64,000 bases of DNA from Roridomyces roridus (taxonomy: Eukaryota > Basidiomycota > Agaricomycetes > Agaricales > Mycenaceae), in contig JARKIF010000051.1 of the NCBI GenBank assembly GCA_029378245.1, positions 248,001 through 312,000 of the forward strand, written 5' to 3'. Below are positions 44,040 to 54,968 of the stretch, one piece after another. Position 1 is the first letter of the stretch. Each line of letters begins with the position of its first letter. The notes below the pieces were generated by a model that was not told the origin of the DNA, did no database searches, and saw only the letters and a program-made list of their open reading frames with translations. Made by a program: the position numbers and the translations under genes.

Positions 44040-44960
44040 TTAAAAATTGTCAACATCTCTTCCTTTGGAATGAATACACTCACCCGGCACGATCTGCCCT
44101 TTCCTCTTCTTCTCAACAAACTCCTCCGCAAGGATCCAAAAATCCTTCTCCCCACGCCTACCCGCCTCCCAATCACGCGCAAAGTTATTATGCGAATGGT
44201 CCTTTGCCATGAGAACAAAGCGGGGTTCGTCCTCGATCGCAAGGCGCCCGCAGATATCCGCCAGCCCCCACTCGGGCTCGATTTCCGTGTGCATATTCAC
44301 GAGCACCCTCAGGCCTTTACACCCCGCGAAAACGATCTGAAGCTGTCTCCTATGGACGAAGGAGTTTAGGCAGAGATGCGTCAGTGCGGGGAGGAGGGTG
44401 AGTGCGTCGAATGATTTGTCCTTGTGTAGGAAATCAATGAGGTCGAGGTGCGTTGCGTGCATAAAGGCGGGGTGCGGCAGGTTTTGCAGGATGGAGCCGT
44501 TGTCGAAGAGCTGTGCGAGGGAGACTGTTATGCGTTTGAGGCGCTTCGTCTCCAGGAGGGGAAGTATGGACGGATTGGTTGACATGATCACAAAATTTGT
44601 GAGGCTGTTGCAGGAGGAGAGGACAAAGTGTAGTTCGGTGGAGAGCCATGGGCTGTTGTGGACGAATAGGTTCTGCAAGCTGGATTGCAGGAATTCGGAG
44701 TTGTCAGGCCCCATGGATTGGATGGTCTTCAGGAACCTGGTCCACGGCTCCGAGTTGGTTTTGACCATTAGCGTGCGGTATAGCAATGGGTGAATCCTGT
44801 CTCAAATGTGTTAACGGTCAAGTATGTTGATTTTTTTTGTTGTTTACCATGCATAAATGCGACGGGCTACTCGCAGAAAGGCGGGTATGCTCGCCTTGTG
44901 CGAGAGAGCGGCGCATTCGAAGATGTCCCGTTCCAATTCTGGTGGTAAGAAGGGGCCCAT
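44040..44960 (-). CDS. Short F-box-like/LRR-like protein, 289 aa
   Basis: Exons 44960-44848 and 44796-44040 give 289 aa. It starts MGPFLPPELERDIFECAAL and continues IPAFLRVARRIYAW-IHPLLYR, the minimal F-box-like start common in Agaricomycetes. Leu-rich segments follow (QSSLQNLFVH, FMHATHLDLIDFL, LLPALTHLCLNSF). The C-terminus is charged (AEEFVEKKRKGQIVPGE). Substrate recruitment to an SCF ligase is the family hypothesis. A shorter relative lies at 55597-56163. It is divergent from the Vps68-like gene. Confidence 0.75.
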
Positions 44961-45245
44961 GAAGAGCGGTCTCAGCTTGATCGTCCCTGTGTCAGTTTTT
45001 CATGCGAAAAGGAGATTCTTCGTCAAGTTCTCAGATCGACTCGACATCTTCAGCAAAGTGACAGCCAAGCGGCGGGCTTGCGGTCGTGAAATATCGATTG
45101 AGTATCCAGCTGCATGAGATTTCAGATCCAGCTAGATATTATTCGAATGCGTAACAGTATAAAGAGCTGCAGCTTGGAGCGCATGAGGGTTTGCAGAGAG
45201 GAGGAAGCTGCCTAATCTGGAAATGCGGTGCACTGACGTAAACCC

Positions 45246-45905
45246 ATGTCTCTTCCTCACGCAAACTACGACCCTCGGCGGGTGTGCCTCAATCCGTTCC
45301 CGGAGGTCGATTTTAGCAAATATCGTCGAACCGTCGGCGTATACATCGCAGGTGGCCTCGTACGTCCCGCCGGAAGCCCTCCCAGGCCGCCACATACTGA
45401 GCTGCGCACCCACAGTTTGCGCTCGCCAACTGGCTTTTCTTCGACGCCTGCATCCTCTCAGCGCACGCAAAGACACCATGGGGGCAACCCGACACTCCCG
45501 TCCCCGTGCACGTCACCTTTGTCGACTGGATTCCCGGACTGTGCTCGCTCCTCGGGTACCTCGTCATCAACCTCATCGACAAGGATAGGATCCGAGGCCA
45601 GGACGGGTTCGGCGACCCCCGCGCTGTGTGGCGCGCGCGCCTCTTTTTGTTTATTGGGTTTGCTTTGATGGCAGGAGGTGTGGCTGGTAGCGTCGTGCGT
45701 CCCTTTGCAAATGATTTTTTTCCCGGGCTAACCCAAGGACCAGACTGTGCTGGTGATCAAGTACATCGTCCCTGACCACGCGGAGCAGTTCAAGTACTAT
45801 GGCTATGCGAATGTCTCGCAGAACGTCGCGCTCATGCTGTCGGTCGTCGTCTTGTGGATGGCGCAAAACTCGAGCGACGAGTACGAATACAATCTCACTC
45901 TCTGA
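45246..45905 (+). CDS. Vps68/UPF0220 (TMEM50-like) membrane protein
   Basis: Exons 45246-45359, about 45415-45692 and 45744-45905 give about 184 aa. After PRRVCLNPFPEVDFSKYRRT come four hydrophobic segments: VGVYIAGGL-FALANWLFFD, WIPGLCSLLGYLVINLI, RLFLFIGFALMAGGVAGSV and VSQNVALMLSVVVLWMAQNS. The residue pattern (YRR, GL-ALxxWxxxD, HVTFVDWIPG, YGYANVxQN) matches the Vps68 family. In yeast Vps68 works with Vps55 in late endosome-to-vacuole trafficking. The length is normal for the family and no lesion is seen. Confidence 0.88.
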
Positions 45906-46383
45906 AAAGGGCATCGTCATCTACTTTTGCTTATTGTTTATTTGTCCACTGATATGTAGGAGGAGTCTCTTCTGTGTACCTGTAGATGTAACGGCTGTCG
46001 GAACAAGAATTTCTTCCCGAGACCGCAAGGAAAACCTTGCCTTCTTCCTGCACTACATCTTTGTTGAAGAAGCTTGGTGAGCACTACTCGTGATCTTCGT
46101 GGACGCCAGTACATATCAAGGAATCAAATGTACCTGAGGTAGCGGCGAATCAAGTTCGCCATTGGTTCTTTCCCCGCATTCAATAACAATCCCGCTGTAC
46201 TAGGACAGCGGCCCCAGGTATTTACTGATGCTATCAGCGCAATGGCCAAGTGTATAAAATGCGCCGAAACCGCCCCAATGACCCCAGCAAGCATTCTTCA
46301 TTCGCCCCACGATCTGCGATCGTCCACCTTCTTTTATTCGACTGCACGCATCCAACCCTTTTTGCTGCTTTGCCATCTGCCCA

Positions 46384-46698
46384 ATGCGTTTCAACCTCCC
46401 CCTCCTCGCGCTCACAACCACCCTGGCCCTCGTTGCTGCTGTACCCCTGGGCACTCAATACCCTGTACGTACCCGGCCGGGCTCACCATTTTTTCGGCAG
46501 AGAACTTCAAACTGACCGAGTGTACAGAAACCTAGGGCTGGCGTTGTTCAGCGAGAGCCTGGTGTCCGCATCGCGTCGGACTCAGTTTCAGCCAGGGGGT
46601 CCTTCACGAACGCGGACTTCAATATCACCGTGCAGGCACTGGCGACCATTGTACAGGACCTTCAGAAGGTCGTCCAAGTGATTTGTCAAGACTTTTAG
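46384..46698 (+). CDS. Small secreted protein, copy 1 (83 aa)
   Basis: Exons 46384-46464 and 46528-46698 give 83 aa. A signal peptide (MRFNLPLLALTTTLALVAA) ends near AVP. The mature part is KPRAGVVQREPGVR, a Ser-rich stretch and an amphipathic end ITVQALATIVQDLQKVVQ. There is one Cys and no known domain. The copy at 48370 has the same exon lengths (81 + 171 nt) and a closely related start and end. Small proteins of this kind are often secreted by agaric fungi as candidate effectors or cell-surface proteins; that role is inference. Confidence 0.7.
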
Positions 46699-46906
46699 GT
46701 CACCGATCTCCAGTACCGTTCCAAGACTTTCAAGTTCAGGATGACACCCGGACGATTGCGACGGTTGTTGAACTTGATTGCAGATGGGAAATTAGTTAAT
46801 ATTGACCGCGAGATACCATGGGGGTTGCTGACGAAGGATTATTTGATATTTAAACCAGTGAACGTAGGAGACTGTTGGAAGTTCTGGAGAGCGCATTCGT
46901 GTTGAG

Positions 46907-47303
46907 TCAACTACTTGGTACATACTTGCTCTGAAGCATCCTCGCTACATCAAAAAACCACCTTTCCAACTCACCTCCCCAACCACCGATCCTACGCATT
47001 CCCCGGCGACGTCCGTCGAGAGCATTAATATTAGCGCCTTCTTGAACTTCCACCCAGGCGTGACTCGGAATAAGTCCAATCTCAGGCATCCTTTCGCGCT
47101 GCTGTCTCCGCAGACGCCAATGGTGCGATATACACCACCACACGACACTGCTTCTCGATAAGAACACCTCGGTGAAGCGCTCGGAGCAGCCTGGACTGCA
47201 TGGAGGGACCATACCCAGTAAGCGGCAGAGCGTGCGACGGAGTACTCGGGAGAGGGTGAGCGCCAGAGGTGGGTCGAGCCCCGGTAATATTCGTAATTCG
47301 TAG
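46907..47303 (-). pseudogene. P-loop kinase-like protein, C-terminal fragment (copy A)
   Basis: Only the last exon survives: GLDPPLALTLSRVLRRTLCR, CSPGCSERFTEVF, SSVVWWCISHHWRLR and MRRIGGWGGELERWF, ending at 46907. Copies B and C show the complete gene. Here the acceptor before this exon reads CCGGGG where copy B has CCAGGG, and the P-loop exons are missing. It lies behind small secreted protein 1 just as copy B lies behind protein 2, so it is the remnant of a tandem duplicate. Confidence 0.7.
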
Positions 47304-48369
47304 GAGCGACATGAGAGAAAAGTACGAAAAATCAACCAAATGCTTTGATCCTTCATGGCTGCTTTGAATCTGAGCCAATCCATGGCAAGCAAATTGGGTT
47401 GTCAAATTCTGACATCCCCACACATATTTCACAATTTGGCCCAGCCCTTCGACTCTCGAGCGGAACAAGGGCAGAATTATCAATGCAACACTTCCGGTTA
47501 CTTTCCGTCATGATGTACTCGTGATTTTCGTGGAAACCAGTACATATCGAGGAATTCAAAGTACCTGGGGTAGCTGCGAATCAAGCTCGCCATTGGCTGA
47601 GCGCTGACACCCCGCATTCCCGCTGTATGTACTACGTGGGACAGCGGCCGGGTATCCTCCACCGTATGCAGCCCACTACACGTAGTCCGGAAAGTGACCG
47701 GAAATCCATGTAAGTATGCTGGTTTTTCCCATTATCCGTTTGTGCCGAAATTTGTTCTCAGCATTCTTTGGGACGGATGTACTCCCCCGAGGTCAAAGAT
47801 ACCCGTCCAGAACGTCTGCATTGAACAATTGAGGATGAAAGTTTCTGCACTCCCAAAGGTTGAAAATTGGCCGAAGATCTGTTTACTGTGAGCTTCTTGG
47901 GTGGATCTGGGTGGCTCCAAGGACGATACTGTACTGTAGGAATCATGTATCAGTATCTGAGAAGGAATTATGCCAGGACATGCCTCCTCAGTGCAAAAAT
48001 AACGCTCTAGATTTCACAACATATCAGCACGAAAATCAACCAAATGTTTTGATCTCATGGCTGCTAATCTGAGCCAATCCATGGCAAGCAAATTGCGTTG
48101 TCAACTTCTGACACCCCCACACATATTTCAATGACACAACATCCACTTTGGCCCAGCTCTTCGACTCTCAAACGGAACAAGAGCGGAATTATCAATGCAA
48201 CCCTTCCGGTTACTTTCCGTGAGGACGTGTACAGCGCGATTGTCAAGCGTATAAAAGGCGCCGAAACCGCCCCAATGACCCCAGCAAACATTCTTCATTC
48301 GCCCTACGATCTGGGATCGTACCTCTTTTCATTCATTCGACTCCACACATCCAACTGTTTTTCGCCCTC
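47304..48369. other. Tandem-duplication spacer
   Basis: No gene is seen. Parts of 47340-47530 (CAAATTGGGTTGTCAAATTC, ACACATATTTCA, CGAGCGGAACAAG) recur at 48030-48230. These show the unit border of the duplication that produced the two small-secreted-protein/P-loop pairs. Confidence 0.6.
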
Positions 48370-48676
48370 ATGCGTTTCAACCTCTCCCTCCTCACGCTCA
48401 CAACCAGCCTGGCCCTGGTTGCTGCTGTTCCCCTCGGCACTCAATACCCAGTACGTACTCGGCCGGGTTCACCGGAGGGAAATTCAGAACTGACCGAGTG
48501 TACAGAAACCTAGGGCTGGCGTTGCTCAGCGAGAGCCTGGCGCCCACGTCGTGCCGGAACCGGTTTTAGCCGGGGAGTCCTTCGCAACCACGGGCATCAA
48601 TATCACCGTACAGGCACTGGCGAGCATCGTACAGGACCTCCAGAAGCTCGTCCAGGACGTTCAGGCGGCAAATTAA
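48370..48676 (+). CDS. Small secreted protein, copy 2 (83 aa)
   Basis: Exons 48370-48450 and 48506-48676 give 83 aa. The signal peptide MRFNLSLLTLTTSLALVAA differs from copy 1 at three positions. The mature region keeps KPRAGVAQREPG and NITVQALASIVQDLQKLVQ but is divergent in the middle, and it has no Cys. Intron position and phase are identical to copy 1. The difference pattern (ends conserved, middle changed) may reflect diversifying change or relaxed constraint. Confidence 0.7.
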
Positions 48677-48803
48677 ATAATATTGACCGCGAGATGTCAC
48701 TGTGGTTGCGGCTCGAATGTATTTGATATATATTTGAACCAGTGTTGGATTGATTACGTTGGAGAGGAAGGGTCTGCTTATACAAAGCGCATTTCGTGTT
48801 GAG

Positions 48804-49634
48804 TCAACTTGGTACATACTTGCTCCGAAGCATCCTCGCTACATCGACAAACCACCTTTCTAACTCGTCTCCCCATCCACCGATCCTACGCATTCTCCGG
48901 CGACGTCCATCGCTTGCACCTCCTGAGTCCAAGGCTTGACTAGGGCTAGGACTAAGCCCCATCTCATCCATCCTCTCCCATTGACGTCTCCGCAGGCGCC
49001 AATGATGTGATATGCACCACCACACGACGCTGCTTTTTGAGAAGAACACCTCGGTGAAGCGTTCGGAGCAGCCTGGGCTGCATGGAGGGACCAGACGTAG
49101 TAAACGGAGGAATGTGCGGCGGATTACTCGGGAGAGGGTGAGCGCTAGAGGTGGGTCGAGCCCTGGTAATCGTAATTCGTGAATCGGCGTTGAAATAAAT
49201 AAATAAGAGAAAAAGAGGAGAACGGCGCACAGATCACATCCGTCTCAGCATCGTCGATCATCGTCCCAGCTTTGACGCTGTAATTGCCATCTACGACCCA
49301 GCCGTTGGGGGCGGCTGCGAGTGCTTGGGCCACTTTTTTGCGTAGTTCGGAGGGGGAGGATTGGACCCAGTCTGGGTTCCAGTACAACGCGTCGAGGGAG
49401 ATGAAGGGGACGCCTAGAATGTCTGCGAGCCGCTTGCCGACTGTGCTCTGATGAAGGTGAGTGAGGTGAGTGGGCGAATTTATTGGGGATTTGATTACTT
49501 GCCTTGCCTGCGCCTGGAGATCGCGGAAGATTGAATTGTGACTGGTTCATGCTGTGAAGAGACGCACCGCAGTTACCCACAATGCGGATTCTATACCTCC
49601 CATTTGCATCGCCCAGTAGCGGTGGGAGCGACAT
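48804..49634 (-). CDS. Adenylate-kinase-like P-loop NTPase (copy B)
   Basis: The start MSLPPLLGDANGRYRIRIVG is at 49634. The Walker A motif GNCGAGKSTVGKRL is assembled from three exons, one of only 11 nt (GCGCAGGCAAG), and the intron after it starts with GC (GCAAGT...AG). Then come FISLDALYWNPDW, NGWVVDGNYSVKAG, DVIWLDPPLAL, CSPGCSERFTEVFFSK, WWCISHHWRLRRRQWERM and RMRRIGGWGDELERWF. The layout resembles fungal P-loop proteins related to adenylate kinase/topology-modulation (FlaR-like) proteins. Likely a small-molecule kinase of unknown substrate in the cytosol. Confidence 0.7.
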
Positions 49635-49725
49635 AAGAGAATTGCGTGGCTGCCACCTCATTTTCCCAAGGTCATGTAAAATAATATATTCACCGATTAG
49701 TTATGCAGCCAACAGAGATCTCGAG

Positions 49726-50485
49726 CTACTTGCTCCGAACCATCTTTTCCACATCCGCGAACCACCTCCGCAACTCGCCTCCCCAGCCTCCAAGCCGCCG
49801 CATCCTCCGCCCGTCGACGTCCGTGCCGACATTGACGCCAATTTTCTGCATCCTTTCGCCCTCGCGCCTCCGGAGAATCCAGTGCCGTGAAAGGCACCAC
49901 CAGATGATGCTGTCTTTCGAGAACAATACTTCCGTGAGGCGTTCGTTGCAACCGGATTGGCATGGCGGGGCGAGACGGAGCAGGCGGAGGACCGTGCGCC
50001 AGATGAGCCGAGGGAGGTAGAGCGCAAGAGGCGGGTCCAGCCCTGGTGGTTTAGCATTCACAACTTGGGGAGGAGAGGAAGGATAGGAAATTCACAGATG
50101 ACGTCCGTTGAGACGGCTTCGAGCATAGGGCCGACTCTGTTGGAAAAGTTCCCGTCTACGACCCACCCGTTGGGCGCGTTGGCGAGCGCGGCAGCGACGT
50201 TGGCTTGCAGCTCCTCGGTCGTCGACTGTTCCCAGCCTGGTTTCCAGAAGAGCGTGTCGAGTGGGATGAAGGGGACGCCGAGGAGATTCGCGAGACGCTC
50301 GCCGATGGTGCTCTAAGGGAAGTTTTTATCCGTGTCAAGAGCAGAATTTGCTGGACTTGCCTTGCCCGTTCCTGAGAGTGTCAGCGCCGTGAGTGGTGCC
50401 GCTGGTGCAGCAGCTTACCGGAGTTTCCGACGATGTGGATTCTGTATTTCCCCTCTGCGTCGCCGAGCAATGGTGGTGGTGCCAT
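49726..50485 (-). CDS. Adenylate-kinase-like P-loop NTPase (copy C)
   Basis: The start MAPPPLLGDAEGKYRIHIVG is at 50485. Walker A GNSGTGKSTIGERL is again built with an 11-nt micro-exon (GAACGGGCAAG), and the following intron again begins GCAAGT. Then FIPLDTLFWKPGWEQS, NGWVVDGNFSNRVGPM, DVIWLDPPLALYLPRL, CQSGCNERLTEVLFSK, WWCLSRHWILRRREGERM and RMRRLGGWGGELRRWF. It ends at 49726. The same gene structure as copy B shows they are tandem paralogues. Substrate unknown. Confidence 0.72.
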
Positions 50486-50768
50486 GAAGAAGAGCGTTGT
50501 CGAGTGAGTCACTGCCTGCGACGACTTTATGAAGTTTTTCGGGACCGTGATACCGATCTGCGTCCGTGCGTAAAGGAGCCTTGGAGAGCAAGTTGAGAGC
50601 AAGGGGAGTCAACAGCAATACCGAGACCCAGGGCTTGTCGTATAGACTCTCCGAGCTGCAAGGACGAAGAGGGCAAAAATACGCTTCGCCGATCACAGAA
50701 GCGGATCAACGATGCGGGGCCCCGATCACGATTTAAGCCGGCTCCGGCACCAGCTTGCTCCCGACCAC

Positions 50769-52868
50769 AATGCGTGTCGAACAGATATTCCACCAGCAGC
50801 CACCACCCACGGGGAACCCATACCTCACCGACCCGGTGCTTCCGAGTCTCTTGAAACGGCTGTTACCATCTAGGTGCGTTCCCTCATTGTGGCCAAAGGA
50901 AACTAAGACGAAACTGCTCGCCAGCGCTTTCGAGATCATCGAGCCGGACCTGGCACGCTTGGGAGACGAGCTAGTAAACAGCAAGTAATCTTCCTCATCC
51001 TTCCTTCCTCTTCTAATCCTCCAATGTGTTCAGCCATACGCCCTCTGGCGCCGCTCGTCAAGGAAGCTACTCTGACCCAATATGACGCTTGGGGTAATCG
51101 CGTCGACGTCCTCCAGGTCTCCGAAGGCTGGAAGACGCTCAAGGCGTTCGCTTGCAAGGAGGGCGTCATCAGCATCCCGTACACCCGCAAGTTCCAGGAA
51201 CACAGCCGTGTATATTCTTTCGCAAAGGTCCTCCTCATGGTCGGCGACTCTCATGTGGTGCGTTGCAGTCCTGGAGACGCCGTGAACTTTGACGTGATCC
51301 GTGATTTTTTTCTGGATCCGCAGATAATGTGTCCGTACGCGATGACCGACGGTGCCGCCCGAGGTGCGTAGGTTGTCGGCGTTCCGACATGTAACCAACC
51401 TAGTGGTGACAGTCATGGAGATCTCGGGCTCGGACAAAATGAAAGAGGAGATCTTGCCACGGTTGATCAGGTACGTTTGACCACTGGTATGGGAGCCGTT
51501 TGTGAATTAGAGCAGCCCCAATCCGGAAAACGCGTACATTTCGGGTCAATGGATGACCGAGGTGAGTTGCTTCATTTTATTTCATTCAAACCGATAACAT
51601 TCGTCATAGAGCAGCGGTGGTTCGGACGTCTCGGGAATCGAGACCGTTGCGCGCCCCGTGGATCCACAACCCGGCGATCTAGGCCCAGCATACCTCATCG
51701 ACGGCTTCAAGTGGTTTTCAAGCGCAGCAGAAGGCAACATGTCCGTCGCTCTCGCCCGTTCTGAATCGCACCATGGCACTGGCGGCCTCTCCCTCTTCCT
51801 CGTTCCCGTCCGCCTCCCTCCATTTCCCACCCCACTCTCCAACAACATCCTACTTCACCGACTCAAAGACAAAGTTGGCACCAAGGCAGTTCCCACCGCC
51901 GAACTCTCTCTCAACGGTGCTCGTGCATGGCTCATCGGACCTGCCGGGTCAGGCGTTCGACAGATTGCCCCAGTTCTCAACATCACCCGGATGCACTCGG
52001 CCGTGGGCTCGGTTGGTGCACTCATGCGGTGCCTGTCCCTCGCACGTGCCTATGCTGGTGTACGGGTTGTGGATGGCGGGAAACTACTTAGTGGAGTTCC
52101 CGCACATATGGAGACGCTGGCTCGTGTGAGCGTCCTTTACCGTGCGTTAGTGCATCTCGTGTTTGGTGTGGTCGTTTTGCTGGGCCGTACCGAGTGCGGG
52201 GTTGCGAGTCCGGCGGAGGAAGGGAGATTGAGGTTGTTAACGCCTGCTACCAAGGCCTTTGCTGCACTTACGACGGTTCCGGCTATGGAAGAGTGTATGG
52301 CTGCTCTTGGCGGGCAAGGGTACATGGAGGAAATGGGTATGGGGAGGTACGTTGACGAGTTTTATAAATTCTCTAATTTATTGATTCGTTTTTCAGACTC
52401 ATCCGAGATATACTCGTCGAAAGGATTTGGGAGGGTACCGTCGATGTACTCGCCCACGACCTCATCCGTGCAAGCCGTGCTAAAGGCGTCATCGAGGAGT
52501 TCTGCCAGTGGGGACAAAATGTGATTGCGTCCGCCCGACCTAAGATTCCAGGCCTCCCACGCCTGCAGTACGCCTTATCTCAACTGCCCACCTTCTTCCG
52601 CAAGACGTACAACCCACTCATGGGGCGACCCCTCCTCTCGCTTTTCGCGCAGGTTGCAGCCGGCGTGTTTCTGCTTGAGCATGCGATTTGGTCGGCTTTG
52701 TCTGGTGGGACTGATGAGGCTGCTTTTGCGCGGTGGGTCGCAGAGGGAGGGATGGAGGTCTCGTTGGGGGAGCTCGCGGCTTTGGATGGTCTGGACGCGG
52801 ACGGTGTGCAGGACCGGATTCGGGTTAATAGCGAGATGGTCGCGGTTCCTGAAAAGGCTAAGTTGTAG
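50769..52868 (+). CDS. Acyl-CoA dehydrogenase family protein (AidB-like)
   Basis: The start MRVEQIFHQQPPPTGNPYLT is at 50769 and several introns follow. Landmarks in order: YDAWGNRVDVLQVSEGWKTL, YSFAKVLLMVGDSHVV, DPQIMCPYAMTDGAARV, YISGQWMTE-SSGGSDVSGIET, YLIDGFKWFSSAAEGNM, RLKDKVGTKAVPTAEL, GARAWLIG, MHSAVGSVGALMRCLSLARAYA, ALGGQGYMEEMG and RLIRDILVERIWEGTVDVL. The MTE-GGSDV, KWFSSA and WEGTVDVL blocks mark a full flavin-dependent acyl-CoA dehydrogenase fold of the AidB/fungal branch. FAD-binding is expected; the substrate is unknown. A C-terminal extension of about 110 residues runs to the TAG at 52866-52868. Confidence 0.82.
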
Positions 52869-53225
52869 TAGGATAAGCCTTGTGTTGGATATTTGAATTA
52901 CTGAACGCACGGTTGTGAACCCTTGTTCAAGACGCGTCACGTGACAGTCCTTTGTTCCACGCTGTGGACCCACGCTTGGACCTGCGCTTTAACCTTTTCT
53001 CACGGCCTCGCACAAATACTCCCAGTGGTCTTTGTCTTGGACCAGTCCATCAAATGTGTGTGGACCCACGAGGCGACGCTTTTCCCCTTTCGAGTACTGG
53101 CGCCCCAAGCTTTGAACATGTACGTACATTCTTTGCGATGGCTTTTGAATCTGCAGCTTTGGAGGTCGGGAGGGTATTTAATGGGCGACGAGGCCACCCA
53201 GAAATCCACCCGCTAGACCTCAACC
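52869..53225. other. Spacer before the second C2H2 gene
   Basis: Contains the 3' UTR of the acyl-CoA dehydrogenase gene and the promoter of the zinc-finger gene. An open frame on the plus strand runs through it, but it has no recognised domain until the zinc-finger gene. No repeat seen. Confidence 0.4.
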
Positions 53226-54232
53226 ATGTCCGACTTTATCCAATTCTCCGACAACCCACTCGAACGCGATTTGGAGATGTCCGGCAATTCGTTGTTCAAT
53301 GTCTACAACCCCTACGCGCCTGTGGTGCCACACTCGGGGTACGACTTGAACCCTACACCCGGCCTCATCGACAACCCTTTCTTCGCCCGTCGAGCCAGGA
53401 GAGTTACGCATGTATTGATCCCGCTCTCTTGTGCTCCGAGCCTGCTGCGCCACAAGCCAGCTTCGTGCCGGACGCGTCCCCCTTCTCCATCGACACTTCG
53501 AATTCAGATGGCATGAATCTTCCATTCAGCTGGAGCAATCCCACCCTCTTGTACTCCGAGCCCGAGCCAGCTCCGCAGCAAACCACCTTCGTGCCAGACA
53601 CGCCCTCGTTCTCCATCGCCGTTCGCAACGAGTCCAAGGGCATGGGCCTCCACTCCATCTCGTCCAGCTCGAGCGCCATCACGCACTCCCCCGCGCCACC
53701 GTCTAAATCACCCCGGATCCCCAAGAATCGCTCACGAACCAAACTCACCGTCCTCCCGCGGTACGAGTACCTCCTTCAACACGGAACCCTCCAGATGCAC
53801 GGCTCTGCCGTGTGGATCGCCTGCAACGTCCCATCCTGCCCATTCTTCGGGCGCCCCGCAGACATGGTTCGCCACCTCGCCACACACAACCCCGAGCTGA
53901 GACCACGGTGCGGTGGATGTCCGGCGGTGCTTGCGCGTCAGGACGCGCTTAAACGGCATCTGGACTGCAGAAGGCAGTGCAAGTACCCAGACGACGAGCG
54001 GTTGGAGGCGAGGGAAGTGTATATGCAGAATGCAAGGGGGAAGGAAAAGATGAGGAGGTGTGAGGAGGAGGAGAGTGCCAAGATTAGGATGGCGTTGACG
54101 CACGAGCTGTGAGTTTCCTTTTTCTGTTTGAATTTTCGTTTGTTTCTGACTTGGTCTTGTAGTATCGCTGACTTTGACGACTTTGTGGGGAAGACACGGA
54201 TTAAACGGGGTCCCAAGCCCAGAGCCGCGTGA
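53226..54232 (+). CDS. C2H2-type zinc-finger protein, paralogue of 22959-24203
   Basis: Two reading frames meet here. MSDFIQFSDNPLERDLEMSG begins at 53226, but from about 53385 the coding frame shifts by one base and continues SQESYACIDPALLCSEP. No intron explains it, so there is either a frameshift or a later start (MNLPFSWSNP at 53513). The C-terminus has IPKNRSRTKLTVLPRYEYLL and two fingers, CNVPSCPFFGRPADMVRHLA and CGGCPAVLARQDALKRHLDC, then a charged helix. The last exon (from 54163) ends GKTRIKRGPKPRAA. Finger spacing matches the paralogue. The small intron at 54109-54162 joins LTHEL to IADFDDF. Confidence 0.65.
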
Positions 54233-54769
54233 ACCATCTCCATTCTCTTGTATTCTGCATTGTAACCTGTGGCGCATTCGTATGGAGGCCCGGAGCATCG
54301 CGCTTTGAAACGCGATGATAATCCATGATGGCCGATGTCAACGAGTGCTCCGAAGTAGGGACCCCGTAACCGTCAGCTCATTCTTCCGTATTACAACATT
54401 GATTTGACATGCGGCATGGCGCCAACTCTGAGGGGCAAGTACAGCCGGATCAAATTACCATTCATCTGCATTCATGAAGTCCTCAGGGCGCTCTTCATCC
54501 ACAAGACAAGTGCTTCCTCCTCCTCGGCATCAATGCGAGCACTCCCGTCCACTTGATCGACCAGATTGTTCAAGTGTTGCAAATGATCAGAATCTACGTT
54601 GAGATATGATGAGAAACTGAGTTGTGAACCACAAACCAAGACCATCCCCATTATTGACGCCCCCATGTAGTACTGCCCAGCTGCCGACTCCCCGCCGCGC
54701 AGCTCCTCCATCCCCTGGAGTAGTTCTAGTTCCTCGGCGCCACTAGCCTCGACACAAAAACAACCCACC
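54233..54769. other. Spacer with an unassigned minus-strand frame
   Basis: A minus-strand open frame (54768-54472) rich in Glu and Leu follows the integrase-like relic and may be its continuation. I recognise no domain in it. The rest is the 3' UTR of the zinc-finger gene. Confidence 0.4.
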
Positions 54770-54960
54770 TTGAAATCCAGGGCCGCATACTAGTCCTCGG
54801 GAAATTGAAACATATGGGCTGGAACACCGGCGTTGAGAAGGATTTTATTCCGATCCTTGCATTTGGCGGTGTTGTTGACGCGATAGTATGAATCCAGCTC
54901 GGATTGTAGCCATTGGATGAAGACCCAGTGGAATGTGAGGCTGAAGAGCTGATCTGTTCA
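54770..54960 (-). pseudogene. Integrase-associated domain relic with in-frame stop
   Basis: The minus strand reads LFSLTFHWVFIQWLQSELDS, then VNNTAKCKDRNKILLNAGVP and MFQFPED, a TAG, and YAALDFK. The pattern matches the region following the integrase core in a large family of agaricomycete transposon-derived proteins (xxVNNTAKRxDxNKVLPxGVP ... DFGVLDFK). The in-frame TAG after PED and the absence of the core make it a pseudogene. Confidence 0.5.
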
Positions 54961-54968
54961 ATTTTCAA

